Shown: positions 10,707 to 19,343 of the stretch, in pieces
Position numbering within the stretch: the stretch's first letter is position 1
How the letters are laid out: each line of letters begins with the position of its first letter
DNA from: a virus
IMG/VR virus record: IMGVR_UViG_3300024495_000042
Span: 1-41,657 of that record
Length of the DNA: 41,657 nucleotides
Reading direction: 5' to 3' (one strand)
Notes under the pieces: generated by a model
Told to the model about the DNA's origin: nothing
Seen by the model: only the letters and a program-made list of their open reading frames with translations
Databases searched by the model: none
Made by a program: the position numbers and the translations under genes

Positions 10707-12923
10707 ATGTCTTACATTATTAACAGATATAACGGCCAGCAGCTTGTTGTTCTACAAGATGGAACGTTAGATACAACTACTAGCATTGGGCTAGTAGGTA
10801 AAAATTATATTGGCTATGGCACACAACAGAATGAAAACTTCTTATATCTGTTAGAAAACTTTGCCAATGATAAACCGCCACTGAGACCTATTAGCGGACA
10901 AACATGGTTTGATACATCAAATAATACCATGAATGTGTACAATGGTACTGAATGGCACCCTATTGGCGGGTCAGTGCAGGATACAGAACCAGAAAATCCA
11001 GCTCCAGGAGCTCTATGGTTAAAGACTCCTATCAATCAACTTTATGTATTCAACGGCGATGAATGGGCATTAATAGGTCCTGAAAACGTTGAAGGCTTTG
11101 GCGCAATGACCAGAGCCATATCTACAGTATTATTTGACTCTAATAATAACCCTCATCCTGTAATAGAGCTGTTAATAGCGGGCGAAGTTATTGCTATAGT
11201 ATCCGGTGCGGCCTTTACTATTAGACCTGATGTTGGTATTTTAGGTTTTAACAATCTCATTAAAGGTATCAATCTAGCAGAGTTTGTTAAACTTAAAGGG
11301 GATATAGTAGGTCTTGCCGACAGAGCTTCAAGATTAGAAACACCAAGAAAAATCAACGGAGTATTTTTTGACGGGCAGTCTGATATAACTATTACAGCAT
11401 CAACACCTGGCATACTAAAGAAAGGTAGTTATATTACAGGTAGCAACTTTAATGGTAGTACTGATATTACCTGGGGTGTAGATGCTAGTCCAAATAATGT
11501 TATAGGCAAAGTTGTTGCACGTGATACCGCAGGAAACTTTTCTGCAAACAGAATCACAGCAGATTTAACAGGTAACGTCACTGGTGATGTTACATCAACC
11601 GGCATCAGCGATTTTAATATCATTACAGCCAATGAGTTTAGAGGTGCAGTATTAACTGGTAATAGCTATACTGCAACTAGATTACAAACCGCGAGGACTA
11701 TAAACGGAGTCCTCTTTGACGGTTCAGCTAATATTGATGTAACTGTTGATGCAGAAAATTTAATCGGTACTGATCTAAATACAGGCATAATCAACTCAAA
11801 TCTTACCAAGGTTGGGTATCTAAATGAGTTGTCAGTTCAGGGATTTGGGGGCATTAAACTAGGTAACGGCAGCACAACCAACTTTAGCCTATTAGTTGAT
11901 GGATCTATTGGTAAAATTAAAGCAAACACAGAGTTTAATCTATCGATACAAGACATAACGATTTCAGGCAGCTATCCTACATTGAGATTAACTCCTAGTG
12001 CAGTGACTATTACCGAAGGGGGTGCATCTTTACCTGCGATTATTCCTGATACAGATGGTGGTTGGTTGCTAGGAACACCTAATAAAAAGTTTGGAGACTT
12101 GTACACTGCCGATGTATACGGTACAGTTTTCCATGGTGATATTACAGGAAATGCTCCTACAGCTGATCACGCTATAAACGCAACGAATCTTGATAGCGGC
12201 CAAATCGGTTCATTGCCATATCAGTCTGGACCAGGCACCACAACGATGCTGCCGCCAGGACAACCGGGTCAGGTATTGCAGACCGCAGGTACAGGAAATC
12301 CTCCATTTTGGGGAGCAGCTTTTGTTCGTGGTATGATCATGCAATGGTATGGAGCATCTAATGCCGTACCTAGTGGATGGGGCTTGTGCGATGGTACAAA
12401 CGGAACCCCAGATTTACGAAACAAGTTTGTTGTTGGTGCAGGAAGCACTTATACAATGGGTACTACAGGTGGTTCTACATCATCAACTAACAATGTAAAT
12501 CTTACTTTTACAGGTACAACATCGGCAGCAGGAGCTCACAGTCACGGTGGTTCTACTGGCAGTACTGCGCTAAGTGCTGCTATGATGCCCGAACACTATC
12601 ATAACTTTACAGACGTTTACGCGATCGTCGGTGACTACGGTCTTGGAGGCAGTACAGCCTCGGCATATGATAGAAATGGAACATACATCTATCCTAGCTT
12701 TTACGCTGGAAACGCTAGTGACGGAGATCGAGACAACGGATATTATGGGTTTCCAAGCAGAACTGATACAGCAGGTGGCGGGCCAACAGGAGCTCCGCAC
12801 AATCACAGCCTTAGCACTGACGGAAATCACAATCACAGTATAACAGTAACAGCAAACAGCGGAGATATTGTGGTACAAACATTACCGCCCTATGTAGCAT
12901 TGTTTTACATAATGAAACTCTAA
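10707..12923 (+). CDS. Tail fibre protein with collar-like, His-rich tip
   Basis: This is the third tandem paralog with the shared anchor module (YLLENFANDKPPLRPISGQT, WFDT, LWLKTPINQLYVFNGDEW). The middle repeats a motif twice: RKINGVFFDGQSDITIT and RTINGVLFDGSANIDVT. The C-terminus has PSGWGLCDGTNGTPDLRNKF, a collar-like signature, then clustered histidines (AHSHGG, EHYHNF, PHNHS, GNHNHS) and ends PPYVALFYIMKL. HxH clusters in T4 gp12 bind metal inside the trimer, so a metal-stabilised trimeric receptor-binding tip is plausible. CGGAG lies upstream of the ATG. The structural assignment is firm; receptor and metal are inferred. Confidence 0.87.
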   Translation: MSYIINRYNGQQLVVLQDGTLDTTTSIGLVGKNYIGYGTQQNENFLYLLENFANDKPPLRPISGQTWFDTSNNTMNVYNGTEWHPIGGSVQDTEPENPAPGALWLKTPINQLYVFNGDEWALIGPENVEGFGAMTRAISTVLFDSNNNPHPVIELLIAGEVIAIVSGAAFTIRPDVGILGFNNLIKGINLAEFVKLKGDIVGLADRASRLETPRKINGVFFDGQSDITITASTPGILKKGSYITGSNFNGSTDITWGVDASPNNVIGKVVARDTAGNFSANRITADLTGNVTGDVTSTGISDFNIITANEFRGAVLTGNSYTATRLQTARTINGVLFDGSANIDVTVDAENLIGTDLNTGIINSNLTKVGYLNELSVQGFGGIKLGNGSTTNFSLLVDGSIGKIKANTEFNLSIQDITISGSYPTLRLTPSAVTITEGGASLPAIIPDTDGGWLLGTPNKKFGDLYTADVYGTVFHGDITGNAPTADHAINATNLDSGQIGSLPYQSGPGTTTMLPPGQPGQVLQTAGTGNPPFWGAAFVRGMIMQWYGASNAVPSGWGLCDGTNGTPDLRNKFVVGAGSTYTMGTTGGSTSSTNNVNLTFTGTTSAAGAHSHGGSTGSTALSAAMMPEHYHNFTDVYAIVGDYGLGGSTASAYDRNGTYIYPSFYAGNASDGDRDNGYYGFPSRTDTAGGGPTGAPHNHSLSTDGNHNHSITVTANSGDIVVQTLPPYVALFYIMKL

Positions 12924-12929
12924 TAAATA
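12922..12929 (+). promoter_or_regulatory. Late-promoter-like box AATAAATA
   Basis: AATAAATA (7 of 8 to TATAAATA) overlaps the stop codon of the third fibre gene. With T4 spacing, RNA would start near 12935, about 20 bases before the ATG at 12955, and would include GGTGGAG as the ribosome site. Placement and spacing fit a late promoter for the fourth fibre gene. Confidence 0.55.
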
Positions 12930-12954
12930 TAACGAATAAAGGTGGAGCAGCCCA

Positions 12955-14739
12955 ATGGCATATACAATTAACAAATTTAACGGTTCTTTTTTAGTAACCG
13001 TACAAGACGGAACCGTAGATACTAGCACAGATCTTAATCTCGTAGGTAAAAACTACGCCGGTTACGGTGCTATTGAAAACGAAAATCTTGTTTATCTTCT
13101 AGAAAACTTTTCAAACACCAGTCCCCCTCCAAAGGCACTAACTGGACAAATATGGTATGACAGCGGAAATAAGAAGCTGAAGTACTATGACGGTAGCAAG
13201 TTTAAAGTTGCCGGCGGTGCTGAAACCGGATCATCTGCTCCATCCGGACTAGCAACAGGCGAGTTTTGGTTTGATACTAGTGCTAAACAGCTATACACAT
13301 GGTCCGGAACTGAATATGTATTGATTGGTCCGCAGGCTAGTCCAGAACTAGGAACAAGCTCAGTAACTTCTCAGGTTGTCAAAGACGACACAAACGCTAA
13401 CCAAACGATATTAAAGATCATTGCAGGCGGCAAAGTAATGGCCGTCGTTAGCGAATCTGAGTTTGTGTTAAACAATGTTAATCCGATTACAGGATTTTCT
13501 CTAATCAAGAAAGGCATTACTTTAGTTAATACTAACTCTAATGGTATTACTACAACCGGTACAGCATATTTCTGGGGTACCGCTAGTAATGCAGTTAGCT
13601 TAGGTGGTGTTGAAGCGACAGAATATATTAGAAAAGGTAGCATTACATTTGATCAAGATGTTACTTTTCAGAATGCCGGATACTATGTAGGTAACAGTAA
13701 AGACCTATATGTACATATTGGTACTAACGTACAAGGTAATACCAGTTCGCTACTAGAAAGTATCAATAATGGAAATCCAGTAACTATTCGTATCAACTAT
13801 AACAACTCTGCAGAAGACGTTGCTATCTTTGATAATACTGGAATGATTCCAGGTGCAGATAATGCTTATACAATCGGTAATACTGGGTATAGATGGTCCG
13901 ATGTTTATGCCACTACTTTCCATGGCAATCTAACAGGAAATGTCACAGGCAATAGTACTGGAACACATACAGGAACAGTAGCGGCTGTTGACGCGACTAT
14001 TTTAGTTAATGGTTCTACTAAAGAAATAGGATATACCGGTGCTACTATACGTGGTAATCTTGTTGGAACTGTATCTGGTAACGTTACAGGTACAGCTACT
14101 AACGCAACAACTCTTACAAACTTTGTTCCTAGCACTTCGTTACCTAGTAGTATTGATAAAACATCGATTCCTGTTAGAAATAGCAGCGGAAATATCATAG
14201 CTAATCAGTTTGTTGGAACTGCTGATAAAGCAGATCGTATCAAGATCGATGACACAGCTATCGATTCTGATCCTAACTACAAAACAGCAAAAACAACAGC
14301 AACAGGAAGTACCATTGCAGCTAGAACATCCGGCGGTAATCTAGTAGCTGTGTTATTTGATGGTACTGCAACAGCAGCACGTTACGCTGACCTTGCAGAA
14401 AAATATTTGCCAGACCAAGAATATGCACCTGGCACAGTAGTTACAATCGGCGGCGATGCAGAGATTACACAAGCCAGCGGTGGGGATAGAGCCATTGGTG
14501 TTATTAGTACAAACCCAGCCTATATGATGAATAAAGACCTCGAGGGTGGTGTTTATGTCGCACTAAAAGGTCGTGTACCTTGCAGAGTGTTAGGCCCAGT
14601 TTCCAAGGGCGATGACATGTGCCCGGGACCAAATGGTGTAGCAGTTTCAGATAGATTTGGAGATAAAAAAGTGTTTGGGGTCGCCTTAGAATCGAGCGAT
14701 GATGAAGGCGAAAAAATCATTGAAGTATTGGTGTTATAA
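12955..14739 (+). CDS. Tail fibre protein with processing-type C-terminal domain
   Basis: This is the fourth tandem paralog with the N-terminal anchor (YLLENFSNTSPPPKALTGQI, WYDS, FWFDTSAKQLYTWSG). The shaft repeats FHGNLTGNVTGNSTG and RGNLVGTVSGNVTG. The C-terminus (YADLAEKYLPDQEYAPGTVV, AIGVISTNPAYMM, ALKGRVPCRVLGPVSKGD) resembles C-terminal domains of other phage fibre and appendage proteins; some members of this group are cleaved autocatalytically (peptidase G2-like), but I cannot confirm a cleavage site here. GGTGGAG stands 7 bases before the ATG. The stop overlaps the next start as TAATG, implying coupling. Confidence 0.86.
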   Translation: MAYTINKFNGSFLVTVQDGTVDTSTDLNLVGKNYAGYGAIENENLVYLLENFSNTSPPPKALTGQIWYDSGNKKLKYYDGSKFKVAGGAETGSSAPSGLATGEFWFDTSAKQLYTWSGTEYVLIGPQASPELGTSSVTSQVVKDDTNANQTILKIIAGGKVMAVVSESEFVLNNVNPITGFSLIKKGITLVNTNSNGITTTGTAYFWGTASNAVSLGGVEATEYIRKGSITFDQDVTFQNAGYYVGNSKDLYVHIGTNVQGNTSSLLESINNGNPVTIRINYNNSAEDVAIFDNTGMIPGADNAYTIGNTGYRWSDVYATTFHGNLTGNVTGNSTGTHTGTVAAVDATILVNGSTKEIGYTGATIRGNLVGTVSGNVTGTATNATTLTNFVPSTSLPSSIDKTSIPVRNSSGNIIANQFVGTADKADRIKIDDTAIDSDPNYKTAKTTATGSTIAARTSGGNLVAVLFDGTATAARYADLAEKYLPDQEYAPGTVVTIGGDAEITQASGGDRAIGVISTNPAYMMNKDLEGGVYVALKGRVPCRVLGPVSKGDDMCPGPNGVAVSDRFGDKKVFGVALESSDDEGEKIIEVLVL

Positions 14740-15653
14740 TGAGCGGAGCAGTTGGATCACAGATTGCTGCGGTAGACTATACTAGCATTCGTGCTAAGAT
14801 TATAGCTCTTTTAGGCACCGGATCAGCAGATAAAGGGTATGGACAGACTGTTTACAGTGCTGATGTAACCAGCGGCCAAACCGCAACCAAAGCACAGTGG
14901 GATGCCTTAAGATATGATCTCATGTCTATCAAGTTTCACCAAGATGGTGTGATGCCATCTATAGTGGAAATACAGAAGACTGATCCAATAAGATACGGTG
15001 CAGGTAATCCAAATACTGATTATGATAATCTCGCAGATCAGGCCACACTTACTAGATTCAATGTCGGACTTGGACAGTTCGCGGTAACTAGCAAAGCCAA
15101 TGCCACTTATACAAGTTTATGGTCGATTGAGGCAACAGCAACGCTAACAGTGACATTTGCCAATGCAAATCAAGGAAGATATTTTTTCAATAGCGGCGGA
15201 AGTATACGTTTAACATCAACAAGGACCGGCGGTGTAGCAACACTACAAAATGCAGCATGGACTAGCATACTTTCTTCAGTAGGAACGATAGCTTTTGATG
15301 CAGACAAAACAAAACAACTAAGCTATTATACTTTAACAAATAACTATCAGCTGTTTAAATATCTAGCTTCTAGTGCTCCTTATTCTAATAGCTATTATCA
15401 GGTAGAGGCAAAATGTGATGTTGCTAATAATATCAACGGAACTGCCACACAGATAATATTCAAAATCAGGTGGGTTGATGCATACGTCGATCCTGACGTG
15501 CTCACTGGTTATGTGAATCCTCCGGGCGATGGTGTAGATGGTACACTATCTTTAACAGTAGAGGAAGCCAAAGCTGCTGGAACACTATTTCCTACAGGAA
15601 CATTTAGTATCGTAAGTCCTACATATTCGCTATCTTCGATTACCGCTACCTGA
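14739..15653 (+). CDS. Beta-rich putative virion protein, first of a paralogous pair
   Basis: Residues 8-90 hold a small helical module (AVDYTSIRAKIIALLGTGSA...GYGQTV, then LRYDLMSIKFHQDG). The middle holds a beta-sandwich-like segment with TATLTVTFANANQGRYFFNS and GGSIRLTSTRTGG. It is clearly homologous to the next gene, which has the same order of motifs (ADQARYFFNSGGEIRFTSSR). The TAATG overlap with the fourth fibre gene implies translational coupling. No enzyme residues were seen. A virion fibre or head/tail decoration is likely from position; the exact part is unknown. Confidence 0.78.
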   Translation: MSGAVGSQIAAVDYTSIRAKIIALLGTGSADKGYGQTVYSADVTSGQTATKAQWDALRYDLMSIKFHQDGVMPSIVEIQKTDPIRYGAGNPNTDYDNLADQATLTRFNVGLGQFAVTSKANATYTSLWSIEATATLTVTFANANQGRYFFNSGGSIRLTSTRTGGVATLQNAAWTSILSSVGTIAFDADKTKQLSYYTLTNNYQLFKYLASSAPYSNSYYQVEAKCDVANNINGTATQIIFKIRWVDAYVDPDVLTGYVNPPGDGVDGTLSLTVEEAKAAGTLFPTGTFSIVSPTYSLSSITAT

Positions 15654-15669
15654 TAAAGTAAATATTACC

Positions 15670-16623
15670 ATGGCAGTTAATGATAAAATCAGTCAAGCAG
15701 ACTACAATAGCATCCGAAACAAAGTAGTTCCTATAATAGGAACAGGTTCTAGTAACTCTGGGTATGGTCAGTTTGTTGTCAGTTCTGCTGTCGCAGAAGG
15801 GCAGAAAGTTTCATACAACGATTGGATGAAGCTTGGATATGACATCATAAACTGTTATAAACATCAACAAGGAACCAATCCTGCAGTAGCGGTCGTGGCT
15901 GAAGGAAATACAATACGTTACAGCACTACATTTACTCCAGCTGCCACCGACTCTCCAGTTACACAGCTTGATTCGTGGGCTAACACCGTTGTTTCAAATA
16001 AGTTTACGATAGCCCCTAGCCAGTCTTATACGACCAATGTTGGCACGGTTACACAAACATGGCCGGGGGTATACGGAAATACTTGGTCAGTGCGTATTCA
16101 GTGTACAGTCACAGTTACATTTTCCAATGCAGATCAAGCTAGATACTTCTTCAACTCTGGCGGAGAAATAAGATTTACCTCTAGTCGCAGCGGAGGTCAA
16201 AATATTCCGCAAAATACATCTTGGACTAATCTATTAAGTTCGGTGGGCACAGTCGCTTGGGGCGGAAACAAGCCCGGTACTGGAACATCTCCTAACGATA
16301 ATCTAAACTATTATAGATGCAGTAATATTTTTAGCAACTTCTATTCGGCGAGTGCAAGCACTCCCTATGGTTCTAACTCTTATATTCTGGCAGCTAGGAC
16401 TCCTGGAATAGCCAACAATAGCTCAGGAACAGCCAGCAGCATTGAGTTTCAGATTACCTGGAACGATGCTCACGTAGGCGATTCTGGAGGTCCTGACTTT
16501 GTTGATGGAACTTTTAGTCTAAACGTTTCGACACTAGCTGCCTCGGGAACATTAGTTCCTGTTGGTGCAGGTAACTTCACTGTTTCGACTCCAGTTATAA
16601 CAATCAACGCTATAACAACATAA
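15670..16623 (+). CDS. Beta-rich putative virion protein, second of a paralogous pair
   Basis: It is homologous to the preceding gene along its whole length: N-terminal QADYNSIRNKVVPIIGTGSS...GYGQFVV, WMKLGYDIINCYKHQQG, then TVTFSNADQARYFFNSGG. This copy has an extra segment around residues 75-110 (TQLDSWANTVVSNKFTIAPS). There is no membrane segment and no catalytic motif. It begins 16 bases after the previous stop, with no strong ribosome site visible (GTAAATATTACC). It is the last structural gene before the accessory island. It probably arose by tandem duplication and works as a virion part. Confidence 0.77.
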   Translation: MAVNDKISQADYNSIRNKVVPIIGTGSSNSGYGQFVVSSAVAEGQKVSYNDWMKLGYDIINCYKHQQGTNPAVAVVAEGNTIRYSTTFTPAATDSPVTQLDSWANTVVSNKFTIAPSQSYTTNVGTVTQTWPGVYGNTWSVRIQCTVTVTFSNADQARYFFNSGGEIRFTSSRSGGQNIPQNTSWTNLLSSVGTVAWGGNKPGTGTSPNDNLNYYRCSNIFSNFYSASASTPYGSNSYILAARTPGIANNSSGTASSIEFQITWNDAHVGDSGGPDFVDGTFSLNVSTLAASGTLVPVGAGNFTVSTPVITINAITT

Positions 16624-16628
16624 ATTTT

Positions 16629-16672
16629 CCTGGTTATCATAGCATAATAAATAAACTGCTATGTTAATCAGG
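16629..16672 (+). promoter_or_regulatory. Hairpin with late-promoter box in its loop, before 16680
   Basis: Arms 16629-16644 (CCTGGTTATCATAGCA) and 16657-16672 (TGCTATGTTAATCAGG) pair at 15 of 16 positions, counting one G-U pair and one U-U mismatch. The 12-base loop contains AATAAATA at 16646-16653. The right arm includes the start of the ribosome site (CAGGAG). T4 spacing puts late transcription near 16659, inside the right arm. Read-through RNA would therefore hide the ribosome site while late RNA would leave it free, as in T4 genes e and soc. No U-tract follows, so it is not a typical terminator. Confidence 0.6.
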
Positions 16673-16679
16673 AGAAACA

Positions 16680-17030
16680 ATGGAAGAACAACTCAAGCAG
16701 GCTCTTGACTTTTCGAACTATCGTCAGAGCTTTTCTATCCAAAGAAAAACCCTCAAAGAAAAGATCGAAGCCAAACTCACCTATGGCGCATCTGGTGGAA
16801 TCTTTAAGATTGATCAAACACTCATAGCATTTGTTAAGTTTTTGATCGACCAAGAAAGAACGCAAAATGTTCCGTTGATCGACGCTAACGGAAATCCTGT
16901 CTTAATCCCCGACCTTAATATTTTTATGAATGAAATATTAGATAGATATTTCACATCGGTCTACGAATATCACGAGCAATATCAAAATCTTAGAAAGAGT
17001 AGATCTGTAGAAAAGTTATTAGACCTATGA
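16680..17030 (+). CDS. Small hypothetical protein, 116 residues
   Basis: Function is not recognised. The sequence is mostly charged and helical at both ends (EEQLKQALDFSNYRQSFSIQ, EYHEQYQNLRKSRSVEKLL), with a central segment GASGGIFKIDQTLIAFVKFL and DANGNPVLIPDLNIF. There is no signal peptide or membrane helix. CAGGAG lies 7 bases before the ATG and is buried in the hairpin described above. It is the first gene after the fibre block, and its stop overlaps the next start by ATGA, so it leads the glycosyltransferase operon. It could be a small structural or accessory factor. Confidence 0.72.
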   Translation: MEEQLKQALDFSNYRQSFSIQRKTLKEKIEAKLTYGASGGIFKIDQTLIAFVKFLIDQERTQNVPLIDANGNPVLIPDLNIFMNEILDRYFTSVYEYHEQYQNLRKSRSVEKLLDL

Positions 17031-17890
17031 CCAACGGTATTCTAATATTTGCTCATAACAATAGAGAAATAGACTATGCCCTTATGGCAGTGATAGCCGG
17101 GGGTCTAGCACGTAAACATCTTAATGTTCCTGCAACACTAGTGACAGATGCTTCTACATTAGAATGGATGGCAAAATCGGAAATAGTAGAAAAAGCCAAA
17201 GAAGTCTTTGAAGCGTTTATTATCGTTGAAAAACCTTTAACTGATAATCAACGTCGATTACATGATGGAAAATTTTCTGATGTATTAGTTCCGTTTGTTA
17301 ATGCTAACAGAGCAAGTGCTTGGGATCTAACTCCCTACGATAGAACATTATTAATAGACAGCGATTTTTTAATTTTTTCTGATAGATTGTCTGAATATTG
17401 GGATGTAGACGAATCTATATTAGTTTCTGATTCTATGAATGATATGGTTGTTCCTTCTAGGAACGGATATCATGACAACTACATTTCTGATACAGGAGTA
17501 AAACTGTTCTGGGCAACAACAGTAATGTTTACTAAAGACGATGTCTCAAAAATGTTTTTTGAAACAGTAGATTTTGTTAGGACTCATTATTCTTATTATG
17601 GAGATCTTTTTAGATTTGATCCGAGGCAATACAGAAATGATATCAGCTTTAGTGTAGCAAATCATTTATTGTATGGCTTTGAGGAACCGGTAATGTCATT
17701 GCCTCCGGTACTAACGACCATAGATAAGGATATACTACATTCTGTAGATGATAACGGAAAACTAACTTTTTTATTGTCCGGTAAAGTAGATGCTAACTAT
17801 TGCCCTGCGACTATAAAAGATACAGATGTGCATGTAATGAATAAAAAAAGTATAGTTAGAAATGCAGAAAATCTTATGAGGTTGATATGA
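17027..17890 (+). CDS. Glycosyltransferase-like protein (GT-A type, DSD motif)
   Basis: The N-terminus GILIFAHNN...ALMAVIAGGLARKHLNVPATLVTD fits a nucleotide-sugar-binding fold. RTLLIDSDFLIFSD at about residues 107-119 supplies a DxD motif (D111, D113), which binds the metal and sugar nucleotide in GT-A enzymes. Near the C-terminus HVMNKKS offers a histidine of the kind that completes the metal site in GT8-like enzymes. Donor and acceptor are unknown. The ATG overlaps the previous stop (ATGA), and the next gene starts inside its last codons, so the two glycosyltransferases are probably made together. The family call is moderate because no close member is recognised. Confidence 0.68.
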   Translation: MTNGILIFAHNNREIDYALMAVIAGGLARKHLNVPATLVTDASTLEWMAKSEIVEKAKEVFEAFIIVEKPLTDNQRRLHDGKFSDVLVPFVNANRASAWDLTPYDRTLLIDSDFLIFSDRLSEYWDVDESILVSDSMNDMVVPSRNGYHDNYISDTGVKLFWATTVMFTKDDVSKMFFETVDFVRTHYSYYGDLFRFDPRQYRNDISFSVANHLLYGFEEPVMSLPPVLTTIDKDILHSVDDNGKLTFLLSGKVDANYCPATIKDTDVHVMNKKSIVRNAENLMRLI

Positions 17891-18726
17891 ACTTTGGTTA
17901 TCTTATAATCGTGTCAACGTCAGATAAAGCAGATTATTCTCAGATGGCATATGCTCTTGCCCTGAGTATAAAGAACACTCAAAAAGAAGGGTATGATAAA
18001 GTAGCACTGGTGATCGATGACAAGATGTATCTCGATAGATTCGAATCTAAATGGGTTTTTGATCATATTATTGAATGGAATGAAGAAACATTTTGGGATG
18101 GGCGTTCTTGGATGGATCGATTAAGTCCTTTTGACGCAACGGTTTGTCTAGACGCTGATATGTTATTTTTAAGAGATTACAGTCATTGGATTGATTATTT
18201 TTTAGAAAACACTGAGTTATATGTAGCCAATAAAGGGTTTACTTATAGAGGTGAAAAAATAACTTCTGATGAGTATAGAAGAACTTTTACAAAAAACGAA
18301 CTGCCAAATCTTTATAGCTTTTATACTTTTTTTAAACGTGATAGTGAGATGGCTAAAGAATTCTTTTCTTTAGGTAGACATATCATAAAAAATCCTTTAC
18401 AATTTTCAAATGTATATCTATCAAAACTAAAACCTAAAGTTTTAGGAACAGATGAAGCTTTCTCATTGGCAGCTAAGATACTAGATATTGCGGATGAGAT
18501 CGCCTATGACCTAGAGTTTCCTAGAGTAGTGCATATGAAACCGATGGTACAAAACTGGCCTTGGCCTGCTGACACAGTAACAGACCATGTAGGGTTTTAT
18601 CTTAATAGAAAAGGACAGTTAAAAATAGGAAACTATCAACAGCACGATATAGTTCACTATGTTGAAAAGGATACTATTACTCCTGAGCTTATCAATATAC
18701 TTGAGGAAATAGCATGGAAGAAATGA
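17887..18726 (+). CDS. Glycosyltransferase-like protein (GT8-type, DAD motif)
   Basis: The protein opens with FGYLIIVSTSDKADYSQMAY and ALALSIKNT, followed by DKVALVIDD, as in GT8-type enzymes. FDATVCLDADMLFLRDYSHW at about residues 82-101 gives the DxD motif (D89, D91). Later VLGTDEAFSLAAKILD and PRVVHMKP supply acidic and histidine residues placed as in the family. The C-terminus (GFYLNRKGQLKIGNYQQHDI) is its own. GAGG precedes the ATG by 5 bases within the upstream gene. Likely transfers a sugar from a nucleotide donor in the cytoplasm; substrate unknown. Confidence 0.7.
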   Translation: MNFGYLIIVSTSDKADYSQMAYALALSIKNTQKEGYDKVALVIDDKMYLDRFESKWVFDHIIEWNEETFWDGRSWMDRLSPFDATVCLDADMLFLRDYSHWIDYFLENTELYVANKGFTYRGEKITSDEYRRTFTKNELPNLYSFYTFFKRDSEMAKEFFSLGRHIIKNPLQFSNVYLSKLKPKVLGTDEAFSLAAKILDIADEIAYDLEFPRVVHMKPMVQNWPWPADTVTDHVGFYLNRKGQLKIGNYQQHDIVHYVEKDTITPELINILEEIAWKK

Positions 18727-19343
18727 TCGATTTTGATAAATGGCTTTCAGAATACGAAGTTCCTGAAGTAAGATATGTCGCAGTCTATGACAAGGATACT
18801 GGCAAAGTTATCAGCGTTGGGCCTAAGTCTGCATTTCCAGATGAGAAGTTTAAAGTATTTGTTGACACAGAAATCGCTGAGTTAATCTTAAAGGGTACTA
18901 TTAGCATACATTCTTGTTTTGTTGATCCGATGGGTGATAGTCTTGAAATAACAGAAATGAAATCTGTTTTCAAGATAGACGATGTTGTCCATAGAGTAAT
19001 AGATAAAAGATGGTCTGGTGTAGAAATACCCGATATCTATATTACCTATGATACTACTTCTAAAACATTAAAGATTGAGTTGACTGAAGATTTAAATGGA
19101 ACGTATATACAGGCTGAAGAGTTCCAACCACGACCAAAGCGTTCAGTACATTGGGGCGGAGACACATTGATGAATTTCTTATTGACTGATTATAACGATC
19201 CTAATGTATTAATCAAGATGCTGTCTGTGAGATTAGATGAACTAGTAGGTCAGGCAAAGATATTTGAAAATATTAATCTTCCTGAAAAGTTCAGTGTGTA
19301 TACTAGAAGAATATTTAAGAGTTATGTATTGGAGATATTATGA
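18714..19343 (+). CDS. Hypothetical protein, 209 residues, inside glycosyltransferase operon
   Basis: Not recognised. The N-terminus VRYVAVYDKDTGKVISVGPK resembles a small beta domain; the C-terminal half contains SVHWGGDTLMNFLLTDYNDP and ends in a helical tail. It has no membrane segment, no cysteine motif and no DxD in a GT context. Two starts are possible: ATG at 18714, with GAGG about 7 bases upstream, and ATG at 18723, which would overlap the previous stop as ATGA. I chose 18714 because of the ribosome site. Its stop overlaps the next start by ATGA. A partner or acceptor protein for the flanking glycosyltransferases is possible but unsupported. Confidence 0.65.
   Translation: MEEMIDFDKWLSEYEVPEVRYVAVYDKDTGKVISVGPKSAFPDEKFKVFVDTEIAELILKGTISIHSCFVDPMGDSLEITEMKSVFKIDDVVHRVIDKRWSGVEIPDIYITYDTTSKTLKIELTEDLNGTYIQAEEFQPRPKRSVHWGGDTLMNFLLTDYNDPNVLIKMLSVRLDELVGQAKIFENINLPEKFSVYTRRIFKSYVLEIL

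Noticed and set aside
16629-16672. Hairpin as an intrinsic terminator after the fibre operon
   Set aside because: The stem is followed by GAGAAACAATG rather than a U-run, and it overlaps the ribosome site of the next gene, so a regulatory hairpin fits better.
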